23,101 nucleotides of DNA from Prevotellaceae bacterium UBA4361 (GTDB lineage Bacteria; Bacteroidota; Bacteroidia; Bacteroidales; Bacteroidaceae). Both the position numbers and the translations under genes were made by a program. Below the pieces are notes generated by a model. That model did not search any database. It saw only the letters and a list, made by a program, of their open reading frames with translations, and had not been told where the DNA came from. Location of the stretch: contig DGSN01000016.1 in NCBI GenBank assembly GCA_002393575.1, positions 5,184 through 28,284 on the forward strand, in the 5' to 3' direction. Positions 14,643 to 22,287 of the stretch are shown in pieces (position 1 is the first letter of the stretch; each line of letters starts with the position of its first letter).

Positions 14643-17405
14643 TTATTTACGCTGTTTAACACTCTCATCTGCTACCACCTTGACTGGTACATAGATGAAC
14701 TGATCCTTGCTATACATGAGTGGGTGGTTGATGGCATGGACAACAACGGTTGAAGAGTTCTCAAGCGTTGTAGCCTTCTCTGGATTGGTGCCATTGAGCC
14801 AGTATTCACGGCCTTGCAGGTTGTAGAGACGACCCGATGCTTCCACCTTTGCGGTTTTGCCCATCGCATCCTGAAGCTCAATGCCATTGGCGTCAACCGA
14901 AGTGACCTTGATACGATAAGGAGCACCGGCTGTCACCTCGTACTGACCATCAGCAGTGATGATTTTCTGGCCTGTAGTTTCGTCATACACAAAGTCGAGA
15001 CGTGCCTTCTGCGACTCATATTCGGAAGGAAGGAAGCCGCCGTCAACAAAGATAGAATTACTCTGAATGTGATACTTGATGAAGTCGCGCATAATCAGTT
15101 TTACATGATCTGCCGAGTCGGTATCCACATTCTGTTCCTCGTTTTCCTCATCGTATGCTTCAGCTTTAGCAAGGTCTTCCAAAGTTGGGAGACCAGCAGC
15201 GTAAGCTTCCTTCATGGCTTTGTTGGTAGGAGCATACACCGTGTAGTGGTGAGCATTCAAGAGTGAATACTGCTTCTCCTTGCCCGACGAGTCAACTGAA
15301 GGCGAAACGAGATTGCCCAAAGAGTCGGCATCTGACTTCACGGCTGCACACTGGCCATCGGCATTCTGAAGAGCCACACAACCAGAAGCGAGCAGCATTC
15401 GATAGAAATCGCTGAATTCCGAGTGCTCCGACAAAATGGCAGCTGTGCTCTTGCGAGTGCTGTTGACAATGTCATTGCAAACGTATGCATAACCATTCTG
15501 CATGCGGAACACACTTTCCACCGTGGCAGGCTTGTTGATTTCAGTCTGCAAAGAACCTGATGCAGTCATGGCACCTGCCTGGTTGTGCGTTCCTCCCACC
15601 TTCACGAAGCTCTTGCCTTTCGTGAGATAATAGGACTTTCCGTTTACTACATCCTCAATACCAATGATGTTATCAAGAATATCGGTCATGCGGTTCAGAA
15701 TCTGGGCATTGCCTGTTCCACCCGTGATGCGGCGCAAGCTGTCGCCTACGACAACACCATTGTCGGTGAGTGTGCAAGCAAACACATCCACAATGATGCG
15801 TTGAGCTGCAGACTTGGTTGGGTCGAAGCCAAATCGCCACATCTCCGTCTGCTGCTTGCCGTATGAAACAGGGTCAACATAGCAAAGCATACCCTTGTTG
15901 GTTGGTGCGAAGAATGAATAGCGCGAAACCATAGAGTTCAAGTATGCCTTATAGTCCATGTTGTCGATGGCATTCTTGAGGATATTCAGATGGTCTGTGT
16001 CAATCACCGTTGGGAAGAGCACCGAAGAATAAGTGGCAGGTGCATACACCTTGTTGGTGAGATAAACGACACCATTGCATCCAAGATACACAGAATCAAT
16101 GCCTTCGCGAGTAACGCCCATTTCCAGGTTGGCATCGTCCAAGATGGTGTTGAACTTGCTTGGAAGGCTGGAAACGAGAGAGTTGAGCTGATTGACATTG
16201 ACAAGCTCACTGAGCACGGAGCTTGGCGTGTTCTCAATCGTGCCATACTGAGCCTTGATAACAGCACCACCACCATTGTTCCACCATTCCTGGATAGCTT
16301 CATCCGATGGCACCATCATCACACCCAAGTCCTCCATCATAGGAGTACGGTTGTTGAAGACCTCTGGGATGAACGTGTTCCACCCTGGATCGTACTTCAA
16401 TGCAGCGTCAAAAGTTTGACCATCCTTATCTACAGAGAACGGACGGCGAGTATCTGTTGTATAGCCCGAACCCCAAGAACGAGTGGAGAAATAACGCTTT
16501 ACATAGACAGAATCGACATCCGTACCTTTATTGATATTATATGCAGTAGTCAGTGCTGAAGAGTCGGCAGGAGCAGCAAAACGCTCGATGATAGAGCTGA
16601 AAATAGACATTTTGCCGTTCTTGCGGATGATTTCAGACATGTTGTCGAGCGGAGTAATCACGCGGTCAACCTCATGCACGAAACCGTTCTTGCAGAACTG
16701 GCTGTTCAGAATCTTCGCACGGTTCACGTAAGTGTCATCGCTACTGCGAGTGCCATCGGGATCGTTGTAGAGGAAGTCGATGTCGGAGCTCACCAACTTG
16801 TTGGCCTCGATGAACTTAGGCGTGAAGTGAATCATTGGACTCGCACCCGATGCGTCCTTGAACAGAACAATCTCGGAGTGAGTGCCACGGAGGTTGAACC
16901 AGCGCGGATTCTGAGGCAGTTCTGGAGAACTGGTGCTGATGACCTGAACAGAGTCGAAAACACTCTGGGAAGAAGTGCGGCGACAAACCTCACCACGAAC
17001 GGGACCCTGAGCTGTGGAGAGCATACTCGTTGGGTAAGGGTTGTCAATCATAGCCGAATAGAGCAAAAGCTTCTTCTGAGCCACAGAAAGGTCTGCATAC
17101 TGCTTCACTCCCCATTCGTTCGACGCGAAGAACTTCTGGAACGCTTCGTCGTCGGCTATGAAAAGGGTCTTACTACCTGTCTTGGAGAGCACTTCAGTCT
17201 CGCCAAGATCGTCAATCAGTCGTAGGAAATTCGAATAGCCTCCCTTCTCCTGCATATAACCATAGATGGTGTTCAAGCCCGAAGGCTGATCCTCATCGAG
17301 GTTGTACTTGTCGGAGCAAGAAAATGCTGCGAAACCCACAAGACATACGACACCTCCCACCAGAAGATGTCTGCATAGTTTTTTCCTTTTTGAGTTGTAC
17401 AACAT
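14643..17405 (-). CDS. Large fasciclin lipoprotein with about four Fas1 domains
   Basis: This 920-residue protein is the first gene of the operon. The N-terminus is a lipoprotein signal peptide with Phe-Ser-Cys and Cys30. Four Fas1-like units can be read from paired boxes. Unit 1 is about 44-253, with TLFIADDEAFQKFF and NGFVHEVDRVITPL. Unit 2 is about 255-457, with VMMVPSDEAIQEWW and CNGVVYLTNKVYAP. Unit 3 is about 468-648, with YSFFAPTNKGMLCYV and NGYAYVCNDIV. Unit 4 is about 653-908, with YTVYAPTNKAMKEAY and a final STVVVHAINHPLMY. Units 1 and 4 contain large insertions; the one in unit 4 includes an acidic stretch near 746-766. No enzyme motif is visible. It is probably a long surface-exposed rod of adhesive or ligand-binding domains made together with the SusC encoded 8 bases downstream. 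Domain borders are approximate. Confidence 0.87.
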   Translation of the reverse strand: MLYNSKRKKLCRHLLVGGVVCLVGFAAFSCSDKYNLDEDQPSGLNTIYGYMQEKGGYSNFLRLIDDLGETEVLSKTGSKTLFIADDEAFQKFFASNEWGVKQYADLSVAQKKLLLYSAMIDNPYPTSMLSTAQGPVRGEVCRRTSSQSVFDSVQVISTSSPELPQNPRWFNLRGTHSEIVLFKDASGASPMIHFTPKFIEANKLVSSDIDFLYNDPDGTRSSDDTYVNRAKILNSQFCKNGFVHEVDRVITPLDNMSEIIRKNGKMSIFSSIIERFAAPADSSALTTAYNINKGTDVDSVYVKRYFSTRSWGSGYTTDTRRPFSVDKDGQTFDAALKYDPGWNTFIPEVFNNRTPMMEDLGVMMVPSDEAIQEWWNNGGGAVIKAQYGTIENTPSSVLSELVNVNQLNSLVSSLPSKFNTILDDANLEMGVTREGIDSVYLGCNGVVYLTNKVYAPATYSSVLFPTVIDTDHLNILKNAIDNMDYKAYLNSMVSRYSFFAPTNKGMLCYVDPVSYGKQQTEMWRFGFDPTKSAAQRIIVDVFACTLTDNGVVVGDSLRRITGGTGNAQILNRMTDILDNIIGIEDVVNGKSYYLTKGKSFVKVGGTHNQAGAMTASGSLQTEINKPATVESVFRMQNGYAYVCNDIVNSTRKSTAAILSEHSEFSDFYRMLLASGCVALQNADGQCAAVKSDADSLGNLVSPSVDSSGKEKQYSLLNAHHYTVYAPTNKAMKEAYAAGLPTLEDLAKAEAYDEENEEQNVDTDSADHVKLIMRDFIKYHIQSNSIFVDGGFLPSEYESQKARLDFVYDETTGQKIITADGQYEVTAGAPYRIKVTSVDANGIELQDAMGKTAKVEASGRLYNLQGREYWLNGTNPEKATTLENSSTVVVHAINHPLMYSKDQFIYVPVKVVADESVKQRK

Positions 17406-17617
17406 AAATATTAGAATAGATGATTGATTTGTTTTATTTCCAAACTTGGGTTAATTAAGTGAAGCATTGTCCCACAACATACTTCGGCATCTCTTTTCAC
17501 AAAAAGTCATTAAGTTAGTTAGCTTTCGCCGAAAAACGGTGTCTATGGTATCAATCTTCGCCAACATACATCATGCCCACTCACGCACCCGTGAGATTCT
17601 CAGACATTACCGCATAT
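17406..17617 (-). promoter_or_regulatory. Long 5' leader of the Fas1-SusCD operon
   Basis: About 210 bases separate the predicted transcription start (about 17617) from the ATG of the first Fas1 gene. No convincing gene lies here. The leader has an 11-base palindrome, TGAGATTCTCA, at 17592-17602 close to the predicted start, a small CCG/CGG hairpin near 17529-17539, and two minimal upstream reading frames. One of these, at 17455-17490, would encode 11 residues. The bases next to the start codon are very A/T-rich, as is usual for Bacteroidetes translation starts without a Shine-Dalgarno site. A regulatory role for the leader is inferred from its length only. Confidence 0.4.
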
Positions 17618-17623
17618 TCCTTG

Positions 17624-17655
17624 CAAAGTAAATGATTTTCCATTTATAAAACAAA
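17624..17655 (-). promoter_or_regulatory. Probable Bacteroidetes promoter for the Fas1-SusCD operon
   Basis: Read on the minus strand, TTTG at 17652-17655 is followed after 20 bases by TTACTTTG at 17624-17631. This fits the Bacteroidetes primary-sigma pattern of a -33 TTTG and a -7 TAnnTTTG with a 19-21-base spacer, with one mismatch in the -7 box. The region upstream of it is very A/T-rich. Transcription would begin around 17617. This is the only good candidate found ahead of the seven-gene operon. Confidence 0.6.
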
Positions 17656-17817
17656 TTTTAAGTTTAATCTTTTCTCTAATGGTTAATTTTTAACAAATTC
17701 CGATACAATTTTCATAACTTTTGCCAACGTTAGAGAACTTTCAATAATTTTAACGCAGCATTTCATCTTCTCTTACGAAAAGGATGTACTTCGGCAACGA
17801 AAGTTCATTTTCATCCT

Positions 17818-17876
17818 AACGAGCGTTCGTTTGAACGCAAGCGAACGCTCGTTCGAAACAAAACGAACGCTCGTTC
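17818..17876. repeat. Cluster of three near-palindromic AACGCTCGTT units
   Basis: The 10-mer AACGCTCGTT occurs inverted at 17818-17827 and directly at 17844-17853 and 17866-17875, with centres 26 and 22 bases apart. Each unit is itself an AACG-NN-CGTT palindrome. The first copy and the third form a perfect 15-base inverted repeat (17818-17832 with 17861-17875). The first and second can instead form a 12-base stem with a 12-base loop, so two folds exclude each other. An extra GCGTTC/GAACGC pair at 17823-17838 adds to the density. The cluster lies beyond the terminator of the upstream gene and about 160 bases before the operon promoter, so it may be an operator array or a mobile palindromic repeat. 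Confidence 0.75.
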
Positions 17877-17895
17877 TGACACAGCATCCTTTATC

Positions 17896-17925
17896 AAAAA
17901 AGCCTTCCGACGAAGGGAAGGCTTT
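17896..17925 (-). terminator. Intrinsic terminator of the CotH gene
   Basis: AAAGCCTTCC at 17899-17908 and GGAAGGCTTT at 17916-17925 form a perfect 10-base stem with a 7-base loop. On the minus strand the stem is followed by a run of T (A-run at 17896-17901 on the plus strand). It lies about 31 bases after the CotH stop codon and ends that transcript before the Fas1-SusCD operon begins. Confidence 0.9.
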
Positions 17926-17956
17926 CATGGGATGAAATGATGATGTGGCGGGAGGG

Positions 17957-19903
17957 TTACTGGATGTGGAAAGTGACTTTCACGTTGGCAAGCTTGAGGG
18001 TACCACTGTCATTGTATTGGTACTGCATGGTGGCAACGTGGCTTTCGTCCCAAGGAGAACAGTTGTCGGGATGGCAACCGTAGTTCCAATTGTAAAGGTC
18101 GTTGGACTCGATATAGACATGCCCCCACGACCAATCGTTAGTGTCGCCTTCGTAGTCGAACCAAGCACCGTAGGTGCCAGCTGCGGTATTGTTGCCTTCA
18201 CTACCATCGGAATTGAGGGGAACGAGGTTCATCCTGCTGTCTCGGATGCTTTCCACTTCGAGCAATGCTGCAAGTTCCTCCTTGCTCACCGAGATTTGTC
18301 CCGACTGGCGATAGCCTGACCAATAGTTCACATTGACGCTCTTCTGGATAGTTCCCATCATCTTGGTTTCCTTGATGTCGTCATCGCCACCATCCTCTGG
18401 CTCAGGATAGTTGGCAATCAGGCCGTTGAGATAAGCGAGGCGGTTCTCCAACCACTTCTTCATCTTGCCCGTTTCGGTGGAAGCGTTCATATTGCGAATA
18501 GGCCAACGCTCTTCCTCGCGAATCTGAGGAGTCGTGTAGTCCGCCCCACCCTTGTTTGTTTTCTTCGTCTGGAGTTCGTTCAGTCCATCCACATAGCGCT
18601 GCGTCTCAGCCCAGTTGCGAATATAGAGGGAATCCTTGATTTGGTTCCATTGTTCCTTGTATTGCTGCACGAACTGGGCATTGCCGAACATGTCGGTGAA
18701 GAACTTCGACACGCGGTAATCTCCATTCTGACGGTAAGGGTCGCTGCCGAAGAGGGTTTCTCGGTAGTTTGTGAAAAAGGTGTGGCCTGTGTACATGTTG
18801 CTCCAATCGAAATCGTAGCCTGCATCCCAGTCCCACGCTGGTCCGAAGGTGTACTTTCCGCCTTTGTCGCGGAAAAGGAAGATGCTGCGAGGCGCTGCCA
18901 ACTCCACATTGTAGAGGTATTCCTGCAACTGGTCCATCGCGATGTAGGAAGGGATGTCCATGAGGGAATCCACGGCATGGTAATTTCTAGACTTGATGGC
19001 ATTTTCCAAGACGGCAAAGTCGTCCTTGATTTGCTGAAGCTGCGCATTTGTCAGGTCCTTTGGATATTTCACAGCCATCGGCATGTTATAGACACTGGTG
19101 AAGAAATTGTCGCCAGAATTGGGACTTTCCACAGGTCCATCATCCACATCCAACGTGAGGAGTACGCCCTCGTCCTCGTCGATGGCAACACGGTTTCCGC
19201 CCACTTCCACCTGCTCCGCTATCTGGTAAATGCCCTTGTATTCTCCATTGATGAAGACTTCTGCAAAACGGATTGGCGTTGTGAAAGGTATGCCCATCCA
19301 TTTTGCCGTGATGGAGGCAAAGACATTCATCATGTCGGTCACGTCACGGTAGTTGGCAAGCAGGACCCAATCGCGGTTGTTGTCAATTCCCAACATCTTG
19401 CTACTTGTATCGAACTTGATGCGGTAAGGTTTCTTGTCATACCACAACCATGTGGAGTTGCCGCGGCCACGAATCTTGCCAGGACGGGAATCATATTGGT
19501 ACTCCCCTCGCCCATCGATGGAGATGTAGCAACGCACATAGTCCACCTTCGAGCTGATGTCTGCACCATCCTCCGTGGTGATGTTAAGTGCAAATATCTT
19601 GTATTTGTTCTTGGTTTCTTCTGCAAGACTCGCCGAAAAGGTGATGCTGTCGATGGCACTGCTATAACTGTCCTCCTTATTCAAGGCAAAAGGAATCACG
19701 AAACGCTGATTATCGCTTCGGTGCATCTGGAACGTCGTGGAATCTGCGTCGAAATCGAAATAGGAAATATCGGTGATGCTGTAAGGGAATGCCCATTCAT
19801 AACCATCGTAATTGACATGGACATGAAGCCAATCTTGTGCCCAAGTGGAACTCAAGCCAAAGGAAGAAAAGAGCAACAGAAGTGCTGACAAAACACGTCT
19901 CAT
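17957..19903 (-). CDS. Exported CotH-kinase-fold protein with C-terminal beta-rich domain
   Basis: This is a 648-residue protein with a standard signal peptide, probably cleaved after Trp-Ala at residue 22. No lipobox Cys is seen, so it is periplasmic, surface-bound or secreted. The middle matches the CotH family of atypical secreted protein kinases: KIRGRGNSTW (143-152), KKPYRIKF (157-164), GEYKGIYQIAEQV (220-232) and GPAWDWDAGY (354-363), the last providing the acidic metal-binding residues. In CotH proteins of spore formers and fungi the domain phosphorylates or helps assemble coat proteins; Bacteroidetes members are largely uncharacterised. An acidic linker (about 501-512) leads to a C-terminal domain at about 514-648. 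Its GAWFDYEGDTNDWSWGHVY segment recalls the DUF4859-type domains of Bacteroidetes surface proteins, an assignment made from memory. It has its own promoter and terminator, and its placement between ribosomal genes and the Fas1 operon need not mean a shared function. Confidence 0.88.
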   Translation of the reverse strand: MRRVLSALLLLFSSFGLSSTWAQDWLHVHVNYDGYEWAFPYSITDISYFDFDADSTTFQMHRSDNQRFVIPFALNKEDSYSSAIDSITFSASLAEETKNKYKIFALNITTEDGADISSKVDYVRCYISIDGRGEYQYDSRPGKIRGRGNSTWLWYDKKPYRIKFDTSSKMLGIDNNRDWVLLANYRDVTDMMNVFASITAKWMGIPFTTPIRFAEVFINGEYKGIYQIAEQVEVGGNRVAIDEDEGVLLTLDVDDGPVESPNSGDNFFTSVYNMPMAVKYPKDLTNAQLQQIKDDFAVLENAIKSRNYHAVDSLMDIPSYIAMDQLQEYLYNVELAAPRSIFLFRDKGGKYTFGPAWDWDAGYDFDWSNMYTGHTFFTNYRETLFGSDPYRQNGDYRVSKFFTDMFGNAQFVQQYKEQWNQIKDSLYIRNWAETQRYVDGLNELQTKKTNKGGADYTTPQIREEERWPIRNMNASTETGKMKKWLENRLAYLNGLIANYPEPEDGGDDDIKETKMMGTIQKSVNVNYWSGYRQSGQISVSKEELAALLEVESIRDSRMNLVPLNSDGSEGNNTAAGTYGAWFDYEGDTNDWSWGHVYIESNDLYNWNYGCHPDNCSPWDESHVATMQYQYNDSGTLKLANVKVTFHIQ

Positions 19904-20127
19904 CGTAAGAAAATGACTTTACAAGTAAACGATTATAGTTAGTTAAAAGAGAGTGATTTGAAAAGAGAAAAGTATATTGTATCAAAATACACTTTATGTT
20001 TTCGACTGCAAAGCTACAAAAAACAATGATACAATGTATAAAAAAAGACGAAAACTTTCTGTAGCAACAGAGAATCACGATTTTGCTGATGTCACACGGA
20101 AAGTGTTTCCAACACAAAAAGGAACAT
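19904..20127. other. Intergenic region with the CotH promoter
   Basis: Between the rplQ terminator and the CotH start there is no gene. The part next to the CotH start codon is a leader of about 100 bases, A/T-rich and without a Shine-Dalgarno site. The remainder holds the predicted promoter and an A-rich stretch at about 20017-20056. No other structure could be recognised. Confidence 0.6.
20009..20016 (-). promoter_or_regulatory. -7 box of the probable CotH promoter
   Basis: On the minus strand this reads TAGCTTTG, an exact match to the Bacteroidetes -7 consensus TAnnTTTG. No good TTTG -33 box is found at the expected 19-21-base distance; a TTG at 20032-20034 is about 15 bases away. The site lies just downstream of the rplQ terminator and would give a leader of about 100 bases for the CotH gene. 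Confidence 0.5.
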
Positions 20128-20160
20128 AAAAAAACCACACTCCCAATGAAGGGAATGTGG
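20128..20160 (-). terminator. Intrinsic terminator of the alpha ribosomal operon
   Basis: CCACACTCCC at 20135-20144 pairs with GGGAATGTGG at 20151-20160, with one G-U pair in the RNA and a 6-base loop. On the minus strand the stem is followed by seven T (A-run at 20128-20134 on the plus strand). It lies about 43 bases after the rplQ stop and marks the end of the operon. Confidence 0.92.
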
Positions 20161-20202
20161 CTTTCAGAATACTTATGATAAAAAGTAAAAGTGACTCTGG
20201 AA

Positions 20203-20673
20203 TTAAGCCTCTGCAGCAGCAGTTTCAGCAGCTGGAGCAGCAGTCTCTGCCTTTGGTGCAGAAGACTTGCGAGAACGGCGAGTAGCCTTCTTCTTTTCAG
20301 CCTTAGCCATGTTCTCATCGAAGTCAACAAGCTCGATGAAAGCCATGTCAGCAGCATCAGAAGGACGCTTACCCAACTTGATGATGCGAGTGTAGCCACC
20401 CTGACGGTTTGCCACCTTTTCTGATACAGCGCCGAAAAGCTCTGTGATAGCATACTTGTTCTGCAAGTAGCTGAAGACTACGCGGCGAGACTCTGTAGTG
20501 TCAGTCTTAGCCTTTGTGATAAGTGGCTCAACATACTTACGGAGTGCCTTAGCCTTCTGAAGGGTCGTAGTGATACGCTTGTGCATGATAAGCGATGTTG
20601 CCATATTAGACAACATTGCAGCTCTGTGTGGAGCCTTACGACCAAGATGATTGAATTTCTTATTGTGTCTCAT
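20203..20673 (-). CDS. rplQ: 50S ribosomal protein L17
   Basis: The 156-residue bL17 contains the family core from MRHNKKFNHLGRKAPHR through HKRITTTLQKAKALRKYVEPLI to RIIKLGKRPSDAADMAFIELV. L17 is a large-subunit protein located near the exit of the peptide tunnel. The core ends near residue 121. The remaining 35 residues are a Lys/Arg-rich then Ala/Glu-rich low-complexity tail, which makes the protein longer than the 127-residue E. coli form; such tails are common in Bacteroidetes L17. It begins 3 bases after rpoA and is the last gene of the operon. Confidence 0.98.
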   Translation of the reverse strand: MRHNKKFNHLGRKAPHRAAMLSNMATSLIMHKRITTTLQKAKALRKYVEPLITKAKTDTTESRRVVFSYLQNKYAITELFGAVSEKVANRQGGYTRIIKLGKRPSDAADMAFIELVDFDENMAKAEKKKATRRSRKSSAPKAETAAPAAETAAAEA

Positions 20674-20676
20674 CGT

Positions 20677-21669
20677 TTAATCTTTGTCTAATTTATACTT
20701 GGAAATATCAGTTCCGAACGAAAGGTTCAAGCTCTCAAGCAAGTCGTCAAGCTCTGTGAGTGACTTCTTACCAAAGTTGCGGAACTTGAGCAGATCTGTC
20801 TTGTTAAATTGTACCAAATCGCCGAGGGTCTCTACATCGGCAGCCTTCAAGCAGTTGAGGGCACGAACGGAGAGGTCCATATCGACAAGTTTAGTCTTAA
20901 GCAACTGGCGCATACGCAATATTTCCTCATCAAATTCCTCATTGCCATCGAAATCATTATTCTCAAGAGTAATCTTCTCGTCGGAGAACAACATGAAGTG
21001 ATAAATGAGAATCTTGGCTGCCTCCTTCAAGGCATCCTTTGGATGAATAGAACCATCGGTAGTGACCTCTATGATGAGCTTCTCGTAGTCGGTCTTCTGG
21101 AACACACGATAGTTCTCAACTGCGAACTTGACGTTGCGAATAGGTGTGTAGATTGAGTCGATAGCGAGCTGGTTGATTTCGTGGCAAAGCACACGATTCT
21201 CATCAGCAGGAACGTATCCACGTCCCTTGTTAATCGAGAGCTCAATCTCCATTGTTGCTTTAGGATCTAAATGGCAAATTACCAAATCAGGATTTAACAC
21301 TCCAAATCCATTGAGATACTTGTTGATATCTCCAGCTTTGAACTCGGTTGAATTCTCGACTGTAATCGAAACTGTTTCTTCATCGATATCATCGACAATT
21401 TGCTTGAATCGAACTTGCTTCAGATTCAAGATAATGTTGGTGACATCTTCTTTCACTCCTGGAATTGTGGAGAATTCATGCTCTACACCGCTGATGCGGA
21501 TGGAGTAGATGGCATAACCCTCAAGAGAAGAAAGAAGAATGCGGCGAAGAGCGTTTCCGACAGTAATACCGAAGCCTGGTTCCAGTGGACGGAACTCAAA
21601 CTTGCCGTACTTCTCGTCGGCTTCCAACATTATGACTTTTTCTGGTTTTTGAAATGCTAATACCGCCAT
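20677..21669 (-). CDS. rpoA: DNA-directed RNA polymerase subunit alpha
   Basis: The 330-residue alpha subunit dimerises to nucleate RNA polymerase assembly, and its C-terminal domain contacts promoter DNA and activators. The N-terminal domain shows PGFGITVGNALRRILLSS (31-48) and GVEHEFSTIPGVKED (61-75). The C-terminal domain covers about 263-318 and has VRALNCLKAADVETLGDLV and FGKKSLTEL. Arg269 and Asn272 correspond to the DNA-contacting Arg265 and Asn268 of E. coli. An acidic linker near 235-250 joins the two. Length and features are normal. It sits 12 bases after rpsD and 3 before rplQ. Confidence 0.99.
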   Translation of the reverse strand: MAVLAFQKPEKVIMLEADEKYGKFEFRPLEPGFGITVGNALRRILLSSLEGYAIYSIRISGVEHEFSTIPGVKEDVTNIILNLKQVRFKQIVDDIDEETVSITVENSTEFKAGDINKYLNGFGVLNPDLVICHLDPKATMEIELSINKGRGYVPADENRVLCHEINQLAIDSIYTPIRNVKFAVENYRVFQKTDYEKLIIEVTTDGSIHPKDALKEAAKILIYHFMLFSDEKITLENNDFDGNEEFDEEILRMRQLLKTKLVDMDLSVRALNCLKAADVETLGDLVQFNKTDLLKFRNFGKKSLTELDDLLESLNLSFGTDISKYKLDKD

Positions 21670-21681
21670 TGTTAATTTTTA

Positions 21682-22287
21682 TTATTTAGAGTACAACTCG
21701 ACAATCATCTGCTCTTTGATATTCTCTGGAATGTCTGCACGCTCAGGCATGTGCAAGAACTTACCGCCCATGACATTCTCATCCCACTCAATCCAAGGAT
21801 ACTTGCTGTGGTTGAAACCTGCAAGGGCTGCTGCAATGACTTCGAGAGACTTAGCCTTCTCACGTACAGCAACAATCTGACCAGGCTTTACAGAATAGGA
21901 AGGGATGTTGACAACCTGACCGTCAACTGTGATGTGCTTGTGGCTTACCAACTGACGCGCAGCTGCACGGGTTGGAGCAATTCCGAGACGATAAACGACA
22001 TTGTCAAGACGTGCTTCAAGGAACTGGAGGAGAACCTCACCTGTTACACCATCCTTGGAAGCAGCTTTTTCGAACAGATTGCGGAACTGACGCTCAAGAA
22101 CTCCGTAAGTATATTTAGCCTTCTGCTTCTCAGCGAGCATAAGACCATACTCCGACTGCTTGCGGCGACGGTTGTTTCCGTGCTGTCCTGCTGGGTAATT
22201 GCGCTTTGAAAGAACCTTGTCTGGGCCGAAAATAGCCTCACCAAAACGACGTGAGATTCTCGACTTAGGTCCAGTGTATCTAGCCAT
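21682..22287 (-). CDS. rpsD: 30S ribosomal protein S4
   Basis: The 201-residue uS4 is a primary 16S rRNA-binding protein that starts small-subunit assembly. In several bacteria it also represses its own operon through the mRNA. The N-terminal region, MARYTGPKSRISRRFGE, lacks the zinc-binding cysteines of the other S4 type. The S4 RNA-binding domain spans about 91-153, with EARLDNVVYRLGIAPTRAAAR and HKHITVDGQVVNIPSY. It is preceded by a 110-base structured gap, unlike its tightly packed neighbours, which suggests separate control at this point. Confidence 0.99.
   Translation of the reverse strand: MARYTGPKSRISRRFGEAIFGPDKVLSKRNYPAGQHGNNRRRKQSEYGLMLAEKQKAKYTYGVLERQFRNLFEKAASKDGVTGEVLLQFLEARLDNVVYRLGIAPTRAAARQLVSHKHITVDGQVVNIPSYSVKPGQIVAVREKAKSLEVIAAALAGFNHSKYPWIEWDENVMGGKFLHMPERADIPENIKEQMIVELYSK

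Noticed and set aside
17455..17490. An 11-codon frame in the operon leader as a real leader-peptide gene
   Set aside because: It has no codon runs suggestive of attenuation and no terminator hairpin follows it. It is mentioned only as a weak observation.
17818..17876. Repeat cluster as a CRISPR array
   Set aside because: Units are only 10-15 bases, one is inverted, spacing is 22-26 bases centre to centre, and no cas genes are nearby.
18641..19888. Long plus-strand open frame of 415 codons opposite the CotH gene
   Set aside because: It is fully antisense to a gene with clear family motifs, its translation shows no recognisable domain, and it has no promoter of its own. It is a codon-bias shadow.
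20203..20307. Ala/Lys-rich tail of L17 as a frameshift or fusion
   Set aside because: Low-complexity C-terminal extensions are common in L17 of this phylum, and the frame is continuous to a stop followed by a good terminator.
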